Assembly (NCBI GenBank): GCA_963576565.1
Contig: OY755045.1
Location: 5,076,977 to 5,140,976 of the forward strand
Length of the DNA: 64,000 nucleotides
Direction: 5' to 3'
Origin: Aspidapion aeneum
Lineage: Eukaryota; Arthropoda; Insecta; Coleoptera; Brentidae
Below, in pieces: positions 22,241-32,608 of the stretch. Positions within the stretch are counted from its first letter, which is position 1; each line of letters begins with the position of its first letter. The notes under the pieces are model-generated. The model ran no database searches and was not told where the DNA came from. It was given only the letters and a program-made list of their open reading frames with translations. The position numbers and the translations under genes are program-made.

Positions 22241-22317
22241 TCTCTCATAAGCGGCACCTCCAATAAGCGGACAAAATCGACGAAACCGTGAGTGTCCGCT
22301 TAAAGGAGGTTTCACTG

Positions 22318-22868
22318 TATATTGTAAGTCGTTTGTAAATGTATCCTAGCGAATTACTTGAATTTAATGATTCTGATGATAGTGCTCATTCCATAATTTT
22401 TGAGATAACTTTTTGATAGTAATCAGCTGTTTGTTATGGCACAAATAGGCCAGCCAAAAAAAATCGTCAAAAGTTATCCTAAAAATAATGATATGGACAA
22501 TAGAGACAAACAACCGGCTTATGATTTAAATAGCGCAGCTTTTGATTTCAATACTACTTCTTTCATTACAGAGGAGGAAAGTAAATATTGCTCACCGATA
22601 AAACGAACAACAAAAATAAAAGTGGAATTACTGATATGTGTTCTAGATCCGACCAATACCATAAACGGGATAAAAAACTTGATTCTGCCATATTGTGTAC
22701 CTACTCTCAGTTTTCTGTTTCATAAAAATCAGCATTCAGTTCAGTTTAATTCTTGCTGTGTTTAAACCATCATCAGAGTTCTGAGAAAACCCATCAGACA
22801 ATTCAAATAACTACATTAATTTATTTTAGTCATTGTTTAATAATTTAATTAAAAAAAGTGATATCATC
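22318..22868 (+). other. Upstream region of Chd64 exon 1a, with an unidentified open frame
   Basis: Contains an open frame at 22436-22765 (109 codons, start MAQIGQPKKIVKSY) and, just upstream at about 22340-22415, another acidic reading LLEFNDSDDSAHS. I recognise no domain in either. A TTTATTTTAG at about 22820-22828 could be a 3' splice site of a 5' UTR intron, and TTCAGTTCAGTTT near 22736 resembles an initiator. The region is expected to contain promoter or 5' UTR sequence for the exon 1a transcript, but no element is proven. Confidence 0.25.
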
Positions 22869-22919
22869 ATGTCTATCAGAGCAACCAAGAGTGGATTGGC
22901 TGCTGAAGCCCAACAAAAG
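22869..22919 (+). CDS. Chd64: Chd64 (calponin/transgelin family), alternative first coding exon 1a
   Basis: ATG at 22869 opens MSIRATKSGLAAEAQQK, 17 codons ending exactly at a GTAAGC donor (22920). This is the conserved N-terminus of insect Chd64, a small actin-associated calponin-homology protein of about 190 residues, also implicated in juvenile-hormone response-element binding in Drosophila. It ends in phase 0, as does exon 1b (32609-32662), so either can join the shared exon at 56258 without changing frame. Downstream coding continues at 56258-56394 and 63042-63246 and then leaves the window. The next intron is about 33 kb. Both splice signals and residue conservation support it; transcript evidence would settle usage. 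Confidence 0.85.
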
Positions 22920-23189
22920 GTAAGCAAAATGAGTCTAGCTAACAAAATATATCTAGTACCTATTCATTAATTTTTTTTTTAATATACCTATTTGTTTGTA
23001 TGTTTTAGCGATTTTTTGCATTTTAAATCTTTGTACTAATTTTGATTTATTTAATTAATTGAAATCGGTTTATAAAATAATCAATTTATAAGGAAACAAA
23101 TGCATATAGAATACTACTACCATGCATATATATAATATATTAAGTATATGCATAGTAGCATATACATAATATTCCTACTATGTCGGTTT

Positions 23190-23972
23190 AGAACGTTTTT
23201 CTACGTTGTCCGACGCCTATTCTCCACCTCCTTCGATCCTGACAGTCATGTTCTCAGGTTTTGTGACTTATTGATCTTTGGATTGACTGTTGTTGACATT
23301 CTAGTTTAGGATGCTTTCTTTTTCTTCGCCCTATTGGTTGCCATTCTAGGACCTGCTTTGGTAATCTTTCGTCGTTCATCCGTTGTACATGGCCGTACCA
23401 TATCAGTTGTTTCTTAGTGATGTCATCCGTTATGCTTCCCTCGATTCCCATTATTTCTTTTATGATCTCATTTCTTATGTGATCTATTCTTGATATTCTC
23501 ATTGATCTTCTTATTGCATCCATTTCAACATTTTAAAACATCCAAGTATACATACTCATTGCATGGAGATATTGTTTGTCTATTATCCAGTTCTCACTCA
23601 CTGGATTCGTTTCCAATACATATATGTGTCTTGTCCACGTTCACTGTTAATCCCCACTTTCGGTATTCGTCCGTTAACTTTCTCATCTTATACTCCATGT
23701 CTTCTTTATCATTAGTTACAATTACTTGGTGGTCAGCAAACTGTAGTGTGTATAGGGTAAATCGGTCGTTAAGTTGTGTTCCTATCCCGTGCATTTTACA
23801 TTTCCAGTTTTTTAGAGCTACTACGATATATATTAGCTCACACATATACTATACTATAGTAGTGTGAGCTATGGTGATCCTAATTTTTTCGAGAAAAAAA
23901 AAGTTGCTCCGATTTCAAAAATTTTTATATATCTTTGCGTTTCAGATGATTTTGAAACTTTTTTGTTGCGCC

Positions 23973-24006
<34 letters not shown>

Positions 24007-24007
24007 A

Positions 24008-24074
<67 letters not shown>

Positions 24075-24745
24075 GTGTCTGTATGTCTGTCTGTAACGAC
24101 CAACGCGCATAACTCAAAAACCGCTTGGCCGATTTTAATGAAATTTGGTACCTGGGCTGGATCTTGGGTCGAGATGGTCCCATTTAAAAATGAACAAAAT
24201 CCGCCGAACACAAACCAAATAAAAGGGTGGGGATAGATTTCAAAAATTAGAGTTTATGTGAAAATATGGCGTGTGTGATATCAAACGAAAGGTAATTGAG
24301 TCTGGAGTTAAACAAAATACATTTTAATTTATTTAAAAAAAAAGGGTGGGGGTATATTTCAAAAATTAGAGTTTAAGTGAAAATATGGCGTGTGTGATAT
24401 CAAACGAAAGGTAATTAAGTCCGGAGTTCAACAAAATACATTTTAGTTTTTGTTTTTTTTTTAAGGGTGGGGGTGGATTTCAAAAATTTGAGTTTAAGTC
24501 AAAACATGGCTTGTGTGGTATCAAACAAAAGGTAATTTAGTGTGGAGTTGAATAAAATATATTTCAGTTTTTAGTTATATTAGCTTACATAACTATAGTA
24601 CCTAGTGTGAGCTTAGGGGCCCATATATTGGCAGAGTATTTTAAAAAGAGTTGGAGAGATACAACATCTCTGTCTTAAGCCTTTCGTTACCAGAAATTCT
24701 TTGGAAAAACGATTTTCAATTTTAATTTTAGAGTTTGACCCTTTT
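23190..24745 (-). mobile_element. LINE A fragment, split by a (GTCT)n element
   Basis: On minus, reverse transcriptase sequence begins at about 24742 (SKIKIENRFSKEF, KGLRQRCCISPTLFKI). It is interrupted by the element at 23833-24640, resumes with VALKNWK, LQFADHQVIV and KWGLTVNVDKTH, and continues to the C-terminal LEWQ region near 23320. Same family as 12644-13872. Here FADD has become FADH, so the catalytic site is lost. It lies in Chd64 intron 1, antisense to the gene. Confidence 0.75.
23833..24640 (+). mobile_element. (GTCT)n-bearing hairpin-ended element, copy 2
   Basis: Same organisation as 5846-6535: TTAGCTCACAC...GTGTGAGC hairpin, CTCCGATTTCAAA, an interrupted (GTCT)n array of about 120 bp at 23976-24093, three degenerate blocks with GGGTGGGG(G/A)TA, and a final GGCAGAGTATTTT end. 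It sits inside LINE A at a point homologous to an AAAATATATAT stretch near 13020 of the intact copy. Confidence 0.75.
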
Positions 24746-26178
24746 TATAGATAGAATACAATCGTATAATCTACAAATAAAATAAAAGTTAATATTTTGG
24801 GAACGACTAAACCGATTTGAATGACTCGTACCACGTTATGCGCGACAGACACGGGGCTTTTGTATTTGATCGATAAAAAGTAAAAAAAGTTTTTTGAAAC
24901 ATAAAAATAAACAAGTCTTTTTAAAGGGTCACGTTTGTGTCCGCCATCTTGTACACGGAAAATTTTGATTGTGATCTTTTAAAAGCAACCAATCTTGACT
25001 ATGGTACTTTTTATATTATCAAAATCGGTTTAGTTAAAAATAATTTATAGGAAAAAGAATGCAATAAGAATAAGAGAGCATCTTTGTCAAGTTTGATTTT
25101 GTCTGCTATCTTGGATTCATTTTATGGAACCAGGCATCACCAAGTGATCCGCGATAGAACTTTATACAAGATAAAAATTAATTTTTTCTTCAGTGGCACA
25201 CATCAAAAACTTGCAAGGTGGGCAAAAAAACTATTTTAAAAATTGACCATCCTCCTGAATCTTAACAAAATGTAAAATTTGATTTTTGACTTTTGGCATG
25301 GGCGTACCAAGGGGGGCCTCGCCCCCCCCCCGTTTAAGCCAAAGACTTTTTTAAATATTTTCCACATGTTTCATAAAAAGATAAAATAGCATAAAATACG
25401 ATATCATAAGGCTTCGAGGCCCCCTCCAGAGGCCTTGGGCCCCTCCCAAGAGATATTTCTGGGCACTACTGCTTTTGGATATTGTTAAAATTATTAAAAC
25501 CTTACAAAAAATTCTTAAGTTTTAAGGGCGGATAAAAAAAACTCCCACTTTATAAACTCACGTAGGTATTACCTAGTTCAAACAAAAGATCTACTTAAAA
25601 TTGTTGTTCTAACAATCCAGGCGCCATTTATCTTCGTACAAAATGAGGTCATAACAGAAAATAGCCATTCTCGGGTAATATATCCTATGTATGTCTATGG
25701 CTTATTGAGACTCCGCACCCTTTGTCAACAAAGAAAAACATTGGAGGCTCTTCTGGGGTAAAAGCTGGGAAGTTCAATAAAAACATCTAATTTCCTGTAT
25801 CTACCCTTTTAGGCCTGTTCTTTTGCAATTTTCCTTTTTCGTACGTCCCTTTTAGTGTTATAACATGAAAAGATCGGTTTCGTGCGTAGTCTCTTCATAA
25901 CACAACACATCGAACAATTTTCCTTTTCAGGAAAATTATTTTCTGTTTAAATAAAAAAATTGAAAAAAACTTTTTTTAAAAAATTTCAGAAATTTTCAAA
26001 AATAAGTGTACTTCTACCGTGCAAAGGCAAAAGAGTGTACTCACAATTCTTCCTTTTCCTCTGCATAAATCTGAGCGTACGGTAGTGACCGGTCAAGTTC
26101 GCGCAACTGCTGTACCATCTTTTCTTAAAACATTTCAGCCCATATATGACCTATCTAAAAATTTACTTCGGAATGAGC
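24746..26178. other. Chd64 intron sequence, no gene recognised
   Basis: AT-rich. Holds a fragment with CGCCATCTTG-type sequence near 24950 shared with the MITE at 3595, and a possible degenerate element with G/C runs at 25303-25460 (GGGCGTACCAAGGGGGGCC ... GGGCCCCTCCC). No exon seen. Confidence 0.35.
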
Positions 26179-26255
26179 GGTTCGGTTCGGTTCGGTTCGG
26201 TTCGGTTCGGTTCGGTTCGGTTCGGTTCGGTTCGGTTCGGTTCGGTTCGGTTCGG
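26179..26255 (+). repeat. (GGTTC)n microsatellite
   Basis: About 15 uninterrupted copies of a 5-bp GGTTC unit. The same pentamer appears in the cores of the foldback elements at 15118 and 57690 and near 61265, suggesting that it spread from them. Confidence 0.9.
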
Positions 26256-26951
26256 AATGAGCTACGAAAACACAGTTACAGTCGTAGATCTTCATAGTGT
26301 TACGAAATTTAAAAAAGCTGAAATTCGGCAGACTGATAGAAATTATGACCAAACGCTAGTAAAAAATCAAAAAATTACAAGATTCTAATTTACTCTCCTC
26401 CCCTATACATGTAAAGGTATGTAAAGATAACTTTGCCCACTTCCAGAGCTGAGCTTTGACAGACTGATAGGAAATATGATTAAACTATAGGAAAAAAATG
26501 CCGTTAACTACCTATAAAATTTTCCTAGTTTTGATAAAAAAATCCGGAAAATAACAAACAAACGATGCTCCTTGATAAATGTAAGTTATTTGTTTCTTGA
26601 AAACCACAAAAGCTAAAGAAGATTTGCTTATAAAAATTGTTGTAGAATAATGTTGTGATTAAGACGACACCAAAAAATAAAAATTGTCCAAATGTTGGTT
26701 AACGGCATTATAGCTTATGCACGGCAGCCCTATACATGTAAATGTATGTAAAAGTAACATTGCCCATTTCCAGAAACGCTAGAGAGCTAAGCTTTGGAAG
26801 GCCGATAGGAACTGTGATAAAACTATAAAAAAAAAATTGAAAACCACAAAATTTTAATTTACTTCCCTCCCCTCTAAATGTGAAGTTATGTAAAAGTAAC
26901 ATTGCCCACTTCCAGGAACGCTAGAGAGCTGAGCTTTAGAAGGCTGATAGG
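26256..26951. repeat. Degenerate tandem repeat interrupted by a hAT insertion
   Basis: The phrase CCCA(C/T)TTCCAG ... GCT(T)GA/AGCTTTG ... GATAGGAA-TATGAT-AAACTATA recurs near 26430-26490, 26760-26830 and 26905-26951, the last continuing at 28161 across the hAT element. The part at 26500-26730 reappears inverted at about 46480-46715. Non-coding. Confidence 0.5.
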
Positions 26952-28152
26952 CATTGGCGTAGCTAGGGGGGGGCAGGGGGGCCTGACCCCCCCCCTGAAG
27001 TCCCTCAGGCCCCCCCTAAGATATTTTAGGCCTCCCCTACCGACTAGTAATAAAAGAACATGACGCTGAAAATACATACTTTTCTATTATTATTTGGGAA
27101 ATATTCAAATAAAATAGGTGCATTAAAATTTAAAATCATTCAGATAATGTTTACATTTCAGGAAAAATCCCTTGTCTTGCGGAATTAGGCTTTTTCTCTT
27201 TAAATTATCGGTAACTTTTCTGCACTTATGCAATTTCCCGAAAATATTTTTTAAATTTAAACATAATTATGCATATTGAATATTTCAGACATATTGGCAA
27301 CATCTTGTAAAATATTATAGAAGTGTAAGTTAAATTTCGCATTTAATAAAGACAGCGACCTTTGCCCCTCTGTTTCCGAAATCGGGTTGTAGATGTCGTA
27401 AGGTTATAAAAGACCTTTTTAAACTGTTTTTCTAAAATAAATATAATAATCTTTTTAGTTTTTTTGAGGTTAGCGTTTAGTGTCTTATGAAAATTTTCCG
27501 ATTTTGGTGACAATTTCATAACCATTTTCATATTAAGTTTTCCCACGTCGTTAAATGGAATAAATTCGTCGAGCAATACCGGGAAATTTTTAATATTAAT
27601 ACTTCTACTCTAAGAGCAGAAATGACCGTTTTAAAGAATTGTATTTTTCGGTTAAATCAAACTGTTGGTCATGATTCTATCAAACATCATATAGCAGAAA
27701 ACACCTATCCAAACCTCTACCAACTTTTTAAAGTTGCGAGTATTCTTCCAATTTCAAGTGCAACTTGCGAGAGGTCTTTCTCTGCCATGAGGAGAGTTTT
27801 TAATTGGCTTAGAACAACTATGATTCAAGAGAGACACTCAGGTTTGTCATTGTTATTCATAGAAAAAGATGTTGAGGTCGACTTAGACAGTGTGGAAGAC
27901 GCTTTCAGTCAGCGACGTAGAAAACTTTCTTTGTAGAATTGCTGAATTACATACTTCCTGTGTATACATATAAATAAGTTGGTAAATGTATTATTAAATT
28001 TGTTATATTAAAATACTAGAACATTTAATGCGCGTATTTTTTTTTTATTCATTGCACACTTTGCAAGACTCTTTAAAACCTATGTTTGCTTTTTGTTCAA
28101 GATAGACCGGGGCCACGCCCCCCCCTGAAAAGCAAGGCTAGCTACGCCAATG
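26952..28152 (+). mobile_element. hAT deletion derivative, CATTGGCGTAGCTAG family, copy 1
   Basis: Ends CATTGGCGTAGCTAG and CTAGCTACGCCAATG are perfect inverses. The flanking 8-bp duplication CTGATAGG (26944-26951, 28153-28160) is perfect, as for hAT elements. Subterminal G and C runs (CAGGCCCCCC) follow. The interior keeps only the 3' part of a transposase gene. Nearly identical to 43127-44309. Confidence 0.85.
27514..27936 (+). pseudogene. hAT transposase C-terminal dimerisation domain, copy 1
   Basis: An open frame entering near 27514 (FSHVVKWNKFVEQY) passes an internal ATG at 27622 and reads LPISSATCERSFSAMRR, LRTTM, RHSGLSLLFIEKD and a final basic RRRKLSL before TAG. The CERSFSxMRRV...LR..M...R..GL pattern is the hAT family dimerisation region (zinc-finger MYM / DUF4371-linked lineages). 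The catalytic DDE part and BED finger are absent because of internal deletion. The remnant is still open, as is the copy at 43786, so a truncated protein product is possible though not shown. Confidence 0.75.
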
Positions 28153-28160
28153 CTGATAGG

Positions 28161-28674
28161 AACTATGATAATGCCATAGGAAAAAATTTAAAAACCTTAA
28201 AATTTTTAATAAACTATTGCAAAAGTTTTAAACAATATTCCGCATATTTTACTACTTTAAAACTTAAATATTATCCAACGTTTTAAAAAGGAGTGAAATC
28301 ATAACAAAAATATTTCTTCATTCAAAAAGCCATGTACGCGAAAATGGTATTCCGTAAAAAGAATTGAGATAAAAGTAAAGCCAAGTTCACCAATACAAAT
28401 TTCAAAATGAAAGGCTCTTACTAGTTTGGGCTTTCCCTTTTTTATGACGCTCGAAACAGAACGCACCAAATAACTGGATTTTGAAATTCCCAACCAAAAA
28501 ATATGAATGCGGCTAGTTTTATGTTTAAATTGATGAATGGATATTTTTTGATTATTGTGCAAAAAATACGAGTCATTCGAGATTTTTAGGCAATTATACA
28601 GGGTGAGCCAGTTTGCTTTTCTTTATACTAATGGTTATTTAATATCGCAAGTTCGTAAGATTCGATTTGGTATG
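28161..28674. other. Chd64 intron sequence
   Basis: Contains the continuation of the degenerate repeat up to about 28285 and a solitary MITE end (ATACAGGGTGAGCCAG) at 28597. No exon recognised. Confidence 0.35.
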
Positions 28675-30147
28675 TACAGGGTTTTCCCGTATATTTATGC
28701 ACCATATCTAAAACGTTTATTTGAATATACGCAATGCCCTTTTTGGGTATTTAGAGTGCGAATTTGGGGTAATGCTCGAACACGGCGATTTTGTTTGCGA
28801 GAGGGACACTTTTTGGCTATCTTGAAATTTTTTAGCATGAACCTCCTTTGAGGGGTATACTTTACCCCTATATTTCGAATAGAGAAAGTGGGTCTAGTAA
28901 TGCCTTGTTTGTTTTGAAGCTCTCTTGAATATCTTTACAACCGTGTACAAATTTCGAAAACCCATCGATTAGTTTTTGAGATATTTGCTTTCAAATTTTC
29001 AAATTTAACATGGAATGATAAAATAAAAATTAAATGCGAAAAATATAAAATTCTAATTAAATTTTTATTTTATCAGTCCCTTAAATTTGAGAGTTTGAAG
29101 ACAATTATCTCAAAAAAGAATGAATAGATTTTTAAAATTTTTACACGCTTCTAAGGGCATTCAAAAGACCTTCGCGACCAATTTTTCCAATTTTTCCAAT
29201 TTTTCCAATGTTTCCAATTTTTCCAACTTTTCCAATGAACCGAACCGAAAGCCGTAGCGAACCGTGCCGTAGCGAACCGTGCCGTAGCGAATTTCCAACT
29301 TTTCCAATTTTTCTAACTTTTCCAATTTTTCCATTTTTTCCAATGTTTCCAATTTTTCCAATTTTTCCAATTTTTTCAATTTTTCCAATTTTTCCAATTT
29401 TTCCAATTTTTCCAATTTTTCCAATTTTTCCAATTTTTCCAATTTTTCCAATTTTTCCATTTTTTCCAATTTTTCCAATTTTTCCAATTTTTCCAATTTT
29501 TCCAATTTTTCCAATTTTTCAAATTTTTCCAATTTTTCCAATTTTTCCAATTTTTCCAATTTTTCCAATTTTTCCAATTTTTCCAATTTTTCTAATTTTT
29601 CCAATTTTTCCAATTTTTTCCAATTTTTCCAATTTTTCCAATTTTTCCAATTTTTCCAATTTTTCCAATTTTTCCAATGTGTCCAATTTTTCCCATTTTT
29701 CCAATTTTTCCAACTTTTCCAATGAACCGAACCGAAAGCCGTAGCGAACCGTTCCGTAGCGAACCGTGCCGTAGCCCCTAAAAGTGTCTGAGCGTTTCTC
29801 CAAATTCGCACGAAAAATACCCAAAAGGATCTCTGTTTTTATGTTCGTGAAACACTGAGTATATCAAAATATGGTAAATACAAAAGTTTCATAATTTTCA
29901 GAATGTCAAAAAGAAATGTAAAAATTTGACAGATCGATGGTTTTTTTAAACGGATATTATTTTAGATTTTTCTAGAACTTTTCTTCCTAATTTCAAAAAT
30001 ATATTTAAAATTTTTTTTTGACATTCTGAGCCAAAGATTGTTAAACTTCATACACAATTATGAAACTTTATAAAATAAATAAAAAGTAGATCTCTATTCA
30101 AATAAACGTTTTAGATAGGATGTAAAAATATACGGGAAAACCCTGTA
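28675..30147. mobile_element. TIR element carrying a 9-bp minisatellite
   Basis: TACAGGGTTTTCCCGTATAT (28675) is matched inverted by ATACGGGAAAACCCTGTA (ending 30147), with further inverted homology ACGTTTATTTGAAT inward. A second inverted match links GTGCGAATTTGG (about 28758) with CCAAATTCGCAC (about 29799). The middle holds the (CCAATTTTT)n array. A partial relative lies at about 34175-34380. Confidence 0.55.
29175..29725 (+). repeat. (CCAATTTTT)n minisatellite with repeated flanks
   Basis: About 55 mostly perfect 9-bp units. Both sides carry GAACCGAACCGAAAGCC and repeats of GTAGCGAACCGTGCC (29235-29290, 29722-29775). Because 9 is a multiple of 3, both strands stay open for about 200 codons (FPI and KLE repeats), an artefact of the unit length. 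Confidence 0.9.
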
Positions 30148-30599
30148 CCTACAGCAATCTATAACTTTTATTTTTTTTATTTTTTAACTTTACAAAATAA
30201 AATACCTTAAACTAAAAAAATACTAAAACTCACCCCACACTTGCATCGTCCGTTAGGGAGTGACCCAAAAAAGGGTCGTTATAATTTGCATGATAAAAAG
30301 CCACTTTTAAATGCATTCCTTTACTTACCTATATGATAAGTACCTCCATGACCCAATAAACTAAAGCAAGGTGTGTTCACCCTATACAGTCTTGGCCCAA
30401 TGGTGCGTAACAAAGATACTAAATGACCAGACCAAAGTGCGGAACAAAGATGGACAAAACTGGAAGTTATTCAGTTGAGTTTGTCCAGTAAAAATCTACA
30501 TCTACCTCGTACTTGTGTGCGATCATATACTTATTATTTATTAGACCACTATCTATTTTATTAAGACTTCTTCAATCCATTTTGTAGAAATACTAAAAG

Positions 30600-31216
30600 T
30601 TTTAACATAGACGTAAGCATATACTTATTTGACAGTCTGGAATATGGAAGTGTTATCTGGTCCCCCCAATATGACATTTGGATTGGTATGATTGAGGGAG
30701 TTCAGCGAAAATTTTTAAAAGCCATGGACTTTAGAAGGTTTGGGATTTATCCACAAAGAGGTTGTGACAACAACATCTTATTAGAAATGTTTGATAGATT
30801 ATCTCTAAAACAAAGAAGAACTAAAATTTTTTTAACAACAATGTATAGAATTCTCAAAGGGGATGTTGATTGTCCTAATATAGTTGAACAACTTCCATTT
30901 GCCATAAATCGAATCAATTCAAGGTCAAAAAATAAGTTTTATTTAGCTTATCCACGAACAAATCTATTTAATCCTATCTACAATTTATGCAACTTATTTA
31001 ACAAGTATGCTTCAGATGTTGATATTGACAATGTTAGCTATAAGAAATTCAAAAAAATTATAGATCAAAAAGTGCGCAGCAGTTAATCAATAAGTAATTA
31101 TGTAATTTGATTTGTTTGTTATTTATCATCATGTAGAAGTGACGTATTGTATAAAATCTTTTTTTTAAAATGTAAGTAAGTATCTGTAATTGGCTTTTTG
31201 CTGTAGATACTGTTGA
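30600..31216 (+). mobile_element. LINE B 3' fragment (Jockey/CR1-like)
   Basis: The reading frame from about 30640 contains LEYGSVIWSP, EGVQRKFLKAM and, further on, KRTKIFL-like and FYLAYPRTNLF sequence, then a stop at 31084-31086. This is typical of the region C-terminal to the reverse transcriptase of Jockey/CR1-type LINEs (Q-R-x-F/A-V/L-x-x-I). It runs to an (AAAT)n tail at 31217-31250. Heavily 5'-truncated. Confidence 0.65.
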
Positions 31217-31218
31217 AA

Positions 31219-31249
<31 letters not shown>

Positions 31250-31250
31250 A
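31217..31250. repeat. (AAAT)n shared by two convergent LINE tails
   Basis: About eight AAAT units. On the left it is the 3' tail of LINE B on plus; on the right LINE C on minus ends at the same run read as TTTA. Confidence 0.85.
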
Positions 31251-32104
31251 ATCCATCTTTGGACATAGGCCTCCCCCAATATCTTCGAGTCTTCTCTGTC
31301 TGTCGTCGTGTTCATTCATCTAGTTCCCGCGTGTTTCTTCAAATCGTCCGCCCATCTCATTTGAGGTCTTCCCTGACTTCTTTTATTTTCCCAAGGTCTC
31401 CAGTTTACAATACATTTGTTCCATTGATCGTCTTTCTGTCTGATATTATGACCGGCAAATTTCCATTCCATTTTTGCTACTTCTCCTCTTACATCCTTAT
31501 TTTTGTTTTATTTCTTATCCATTCATTACTTTTTATATATGTTAGCTTAACATGTAACATTGTCTTTCCTGCAATGATCTTTGGGCTTTTGTTACCTTAT
31601 CCATGTTTGATTTTGTAAGGTCTAAGATCCATAGGTAAGTACAGGAAGGATACATTGGTTATGCACTTTGTTTTGAGGTATTTAAGATATTTTTAATTGT
31701 TTAATATGTAGCTTAATTTACCGAATGCCGCCCAGGCCAATCTTACTCGTCTTTTGATTTCAGCCGTTTGATTTTCCTTTTTTAATTTAATTAAGAATTT
31801 GTTCCAGGTATATATTATATTCCTCTGCTTGTTCCATTTTCTCTTGGTTTATTCTGATCGTGATATCCTTATCTATGTTTGTTATGACTTTAGTTTTAGT
31901 GCAGTTCATACTCAAGCCTATATTTTTAGCTGCTGTATCCAAGTCCTCTAGCATTTTTTTCAGTTCTTCTTTCTTATCTGTTCTTAAGGCAATATCATCA
32001 GCATATCCTAGGTGATTCAAGTATTGTCCGCTTACTTTGATGGTTATTTCTTCCCAATCTAAGTTTCTAAAAACAATATCGCTGCTTTGCTTTGATAGTG
32101 GCAT
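31251..32104 (-). mobile_element. LINE C 3' fragment, reverse transcriptase remnant
   Basis: On minus from 32104 the frame reads FRNLDWEEITIKVSGQYLNH, LGYADDIAL and MNCTKTKVIT, the palm motif YADD and the region after it. The rest is frameshifted, ending in a GGCCTATGTCCAA tail next to the (AAAT)n. Same family as the LINE at 48062-50601. It ends about 500 bp upstream of Chd64 exon 1b, antisense. Confidence 0.7.
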
Positions 32105-32608
32105 AACTCGAATATGATAATTTTCAGGAAATGCTTTTTAAAAATAATGGCAAAGGCAAATATTTATATATTTTTTTTGCTTTAATTAAATCAATTAATA
32201 ACTTACCCATGCTTGAAATAGACAATAAGGAAAATTTTAAGGTAAAAATAAAGAACAATACGATGAGAAGTTAGTTCTTACAGAAAACGCAAAAACGCAT
32301 TTTTTTTTAGTTGTGCCATTATCAAAGCAAAGCAGCGACATGTGCCAATAGTATGTGTATATGAATACAAGACGAAATTACGAGGTAGATCTCCTTTTCC
32401 TTCTTCTTCGAGGTTATTTTGAAGCCTTATTCAGCTTATTCAGTGCTATTCGAATACCCTGGCGGTAAACGTAGAATTTATTTAAATTTTAAATACTCAT
32501 AAAGAGCGCGCGCGCCTTTTTTTTGAAACCTGTTTTACGGTTTTCTTTCGCCTCTCACGATTTCTTTATCGCGTTTTTCAAAAAAATTCCGATCTCTGAA
32601 TCTCGAAA
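32105..32608 (+). promoter_or_regulatory. Probable promoter/5' UTR region of Chd64 exon 1b
   Basis: About 500 bp between LINE C and the exon 1b ATG. Includes TTATTTAAATTTTAAATACT at about 32476 (AT-rich, TATA-like), GCGCGCGCGC at 32508-32517 and CT-rich sequence. A 33-bp imperfect inverted repeat links 32077-32109 with 32309-32341. Promoter function is inferred from position only. Confidence 0.3.

Larger units (their letters stand above)
19614..22317 (+). mobile_element. pogo/Tigger-like DNA transposon with internal duplication and insertion
   Basis: Ends CAGTGAAACCTC and GAGGTTTCACTG with TA on both sides; the subterminal TAAGCGGACA motifs repeat inverted at the right end. A transposase N-terminus lies near the right end. 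A segment at about 19848-19980 recurs at 20492-20544 plus 21823-21900. The second copy is split by about 1.28 kb whose ends begin GTAACA and end TGTTAC, suggesting a later insertion. A shorter relative is at 63310-63838. Confidence 0.6.

Noticed and set aside
27343..27576. Minus-strand 77-81-codon frames conserved between the two hAT derivatives
   Set aside because: Antisense to the hAT transposase remnant; conservation follows from the copies being nearly identical DNA.
29161..29811. 216-codon frame of KLE repeats and its antisense FPI repeat frame
   Set aside because: Direct consequence of a 9-bp tandem repeat (multiple of three); no gene features.
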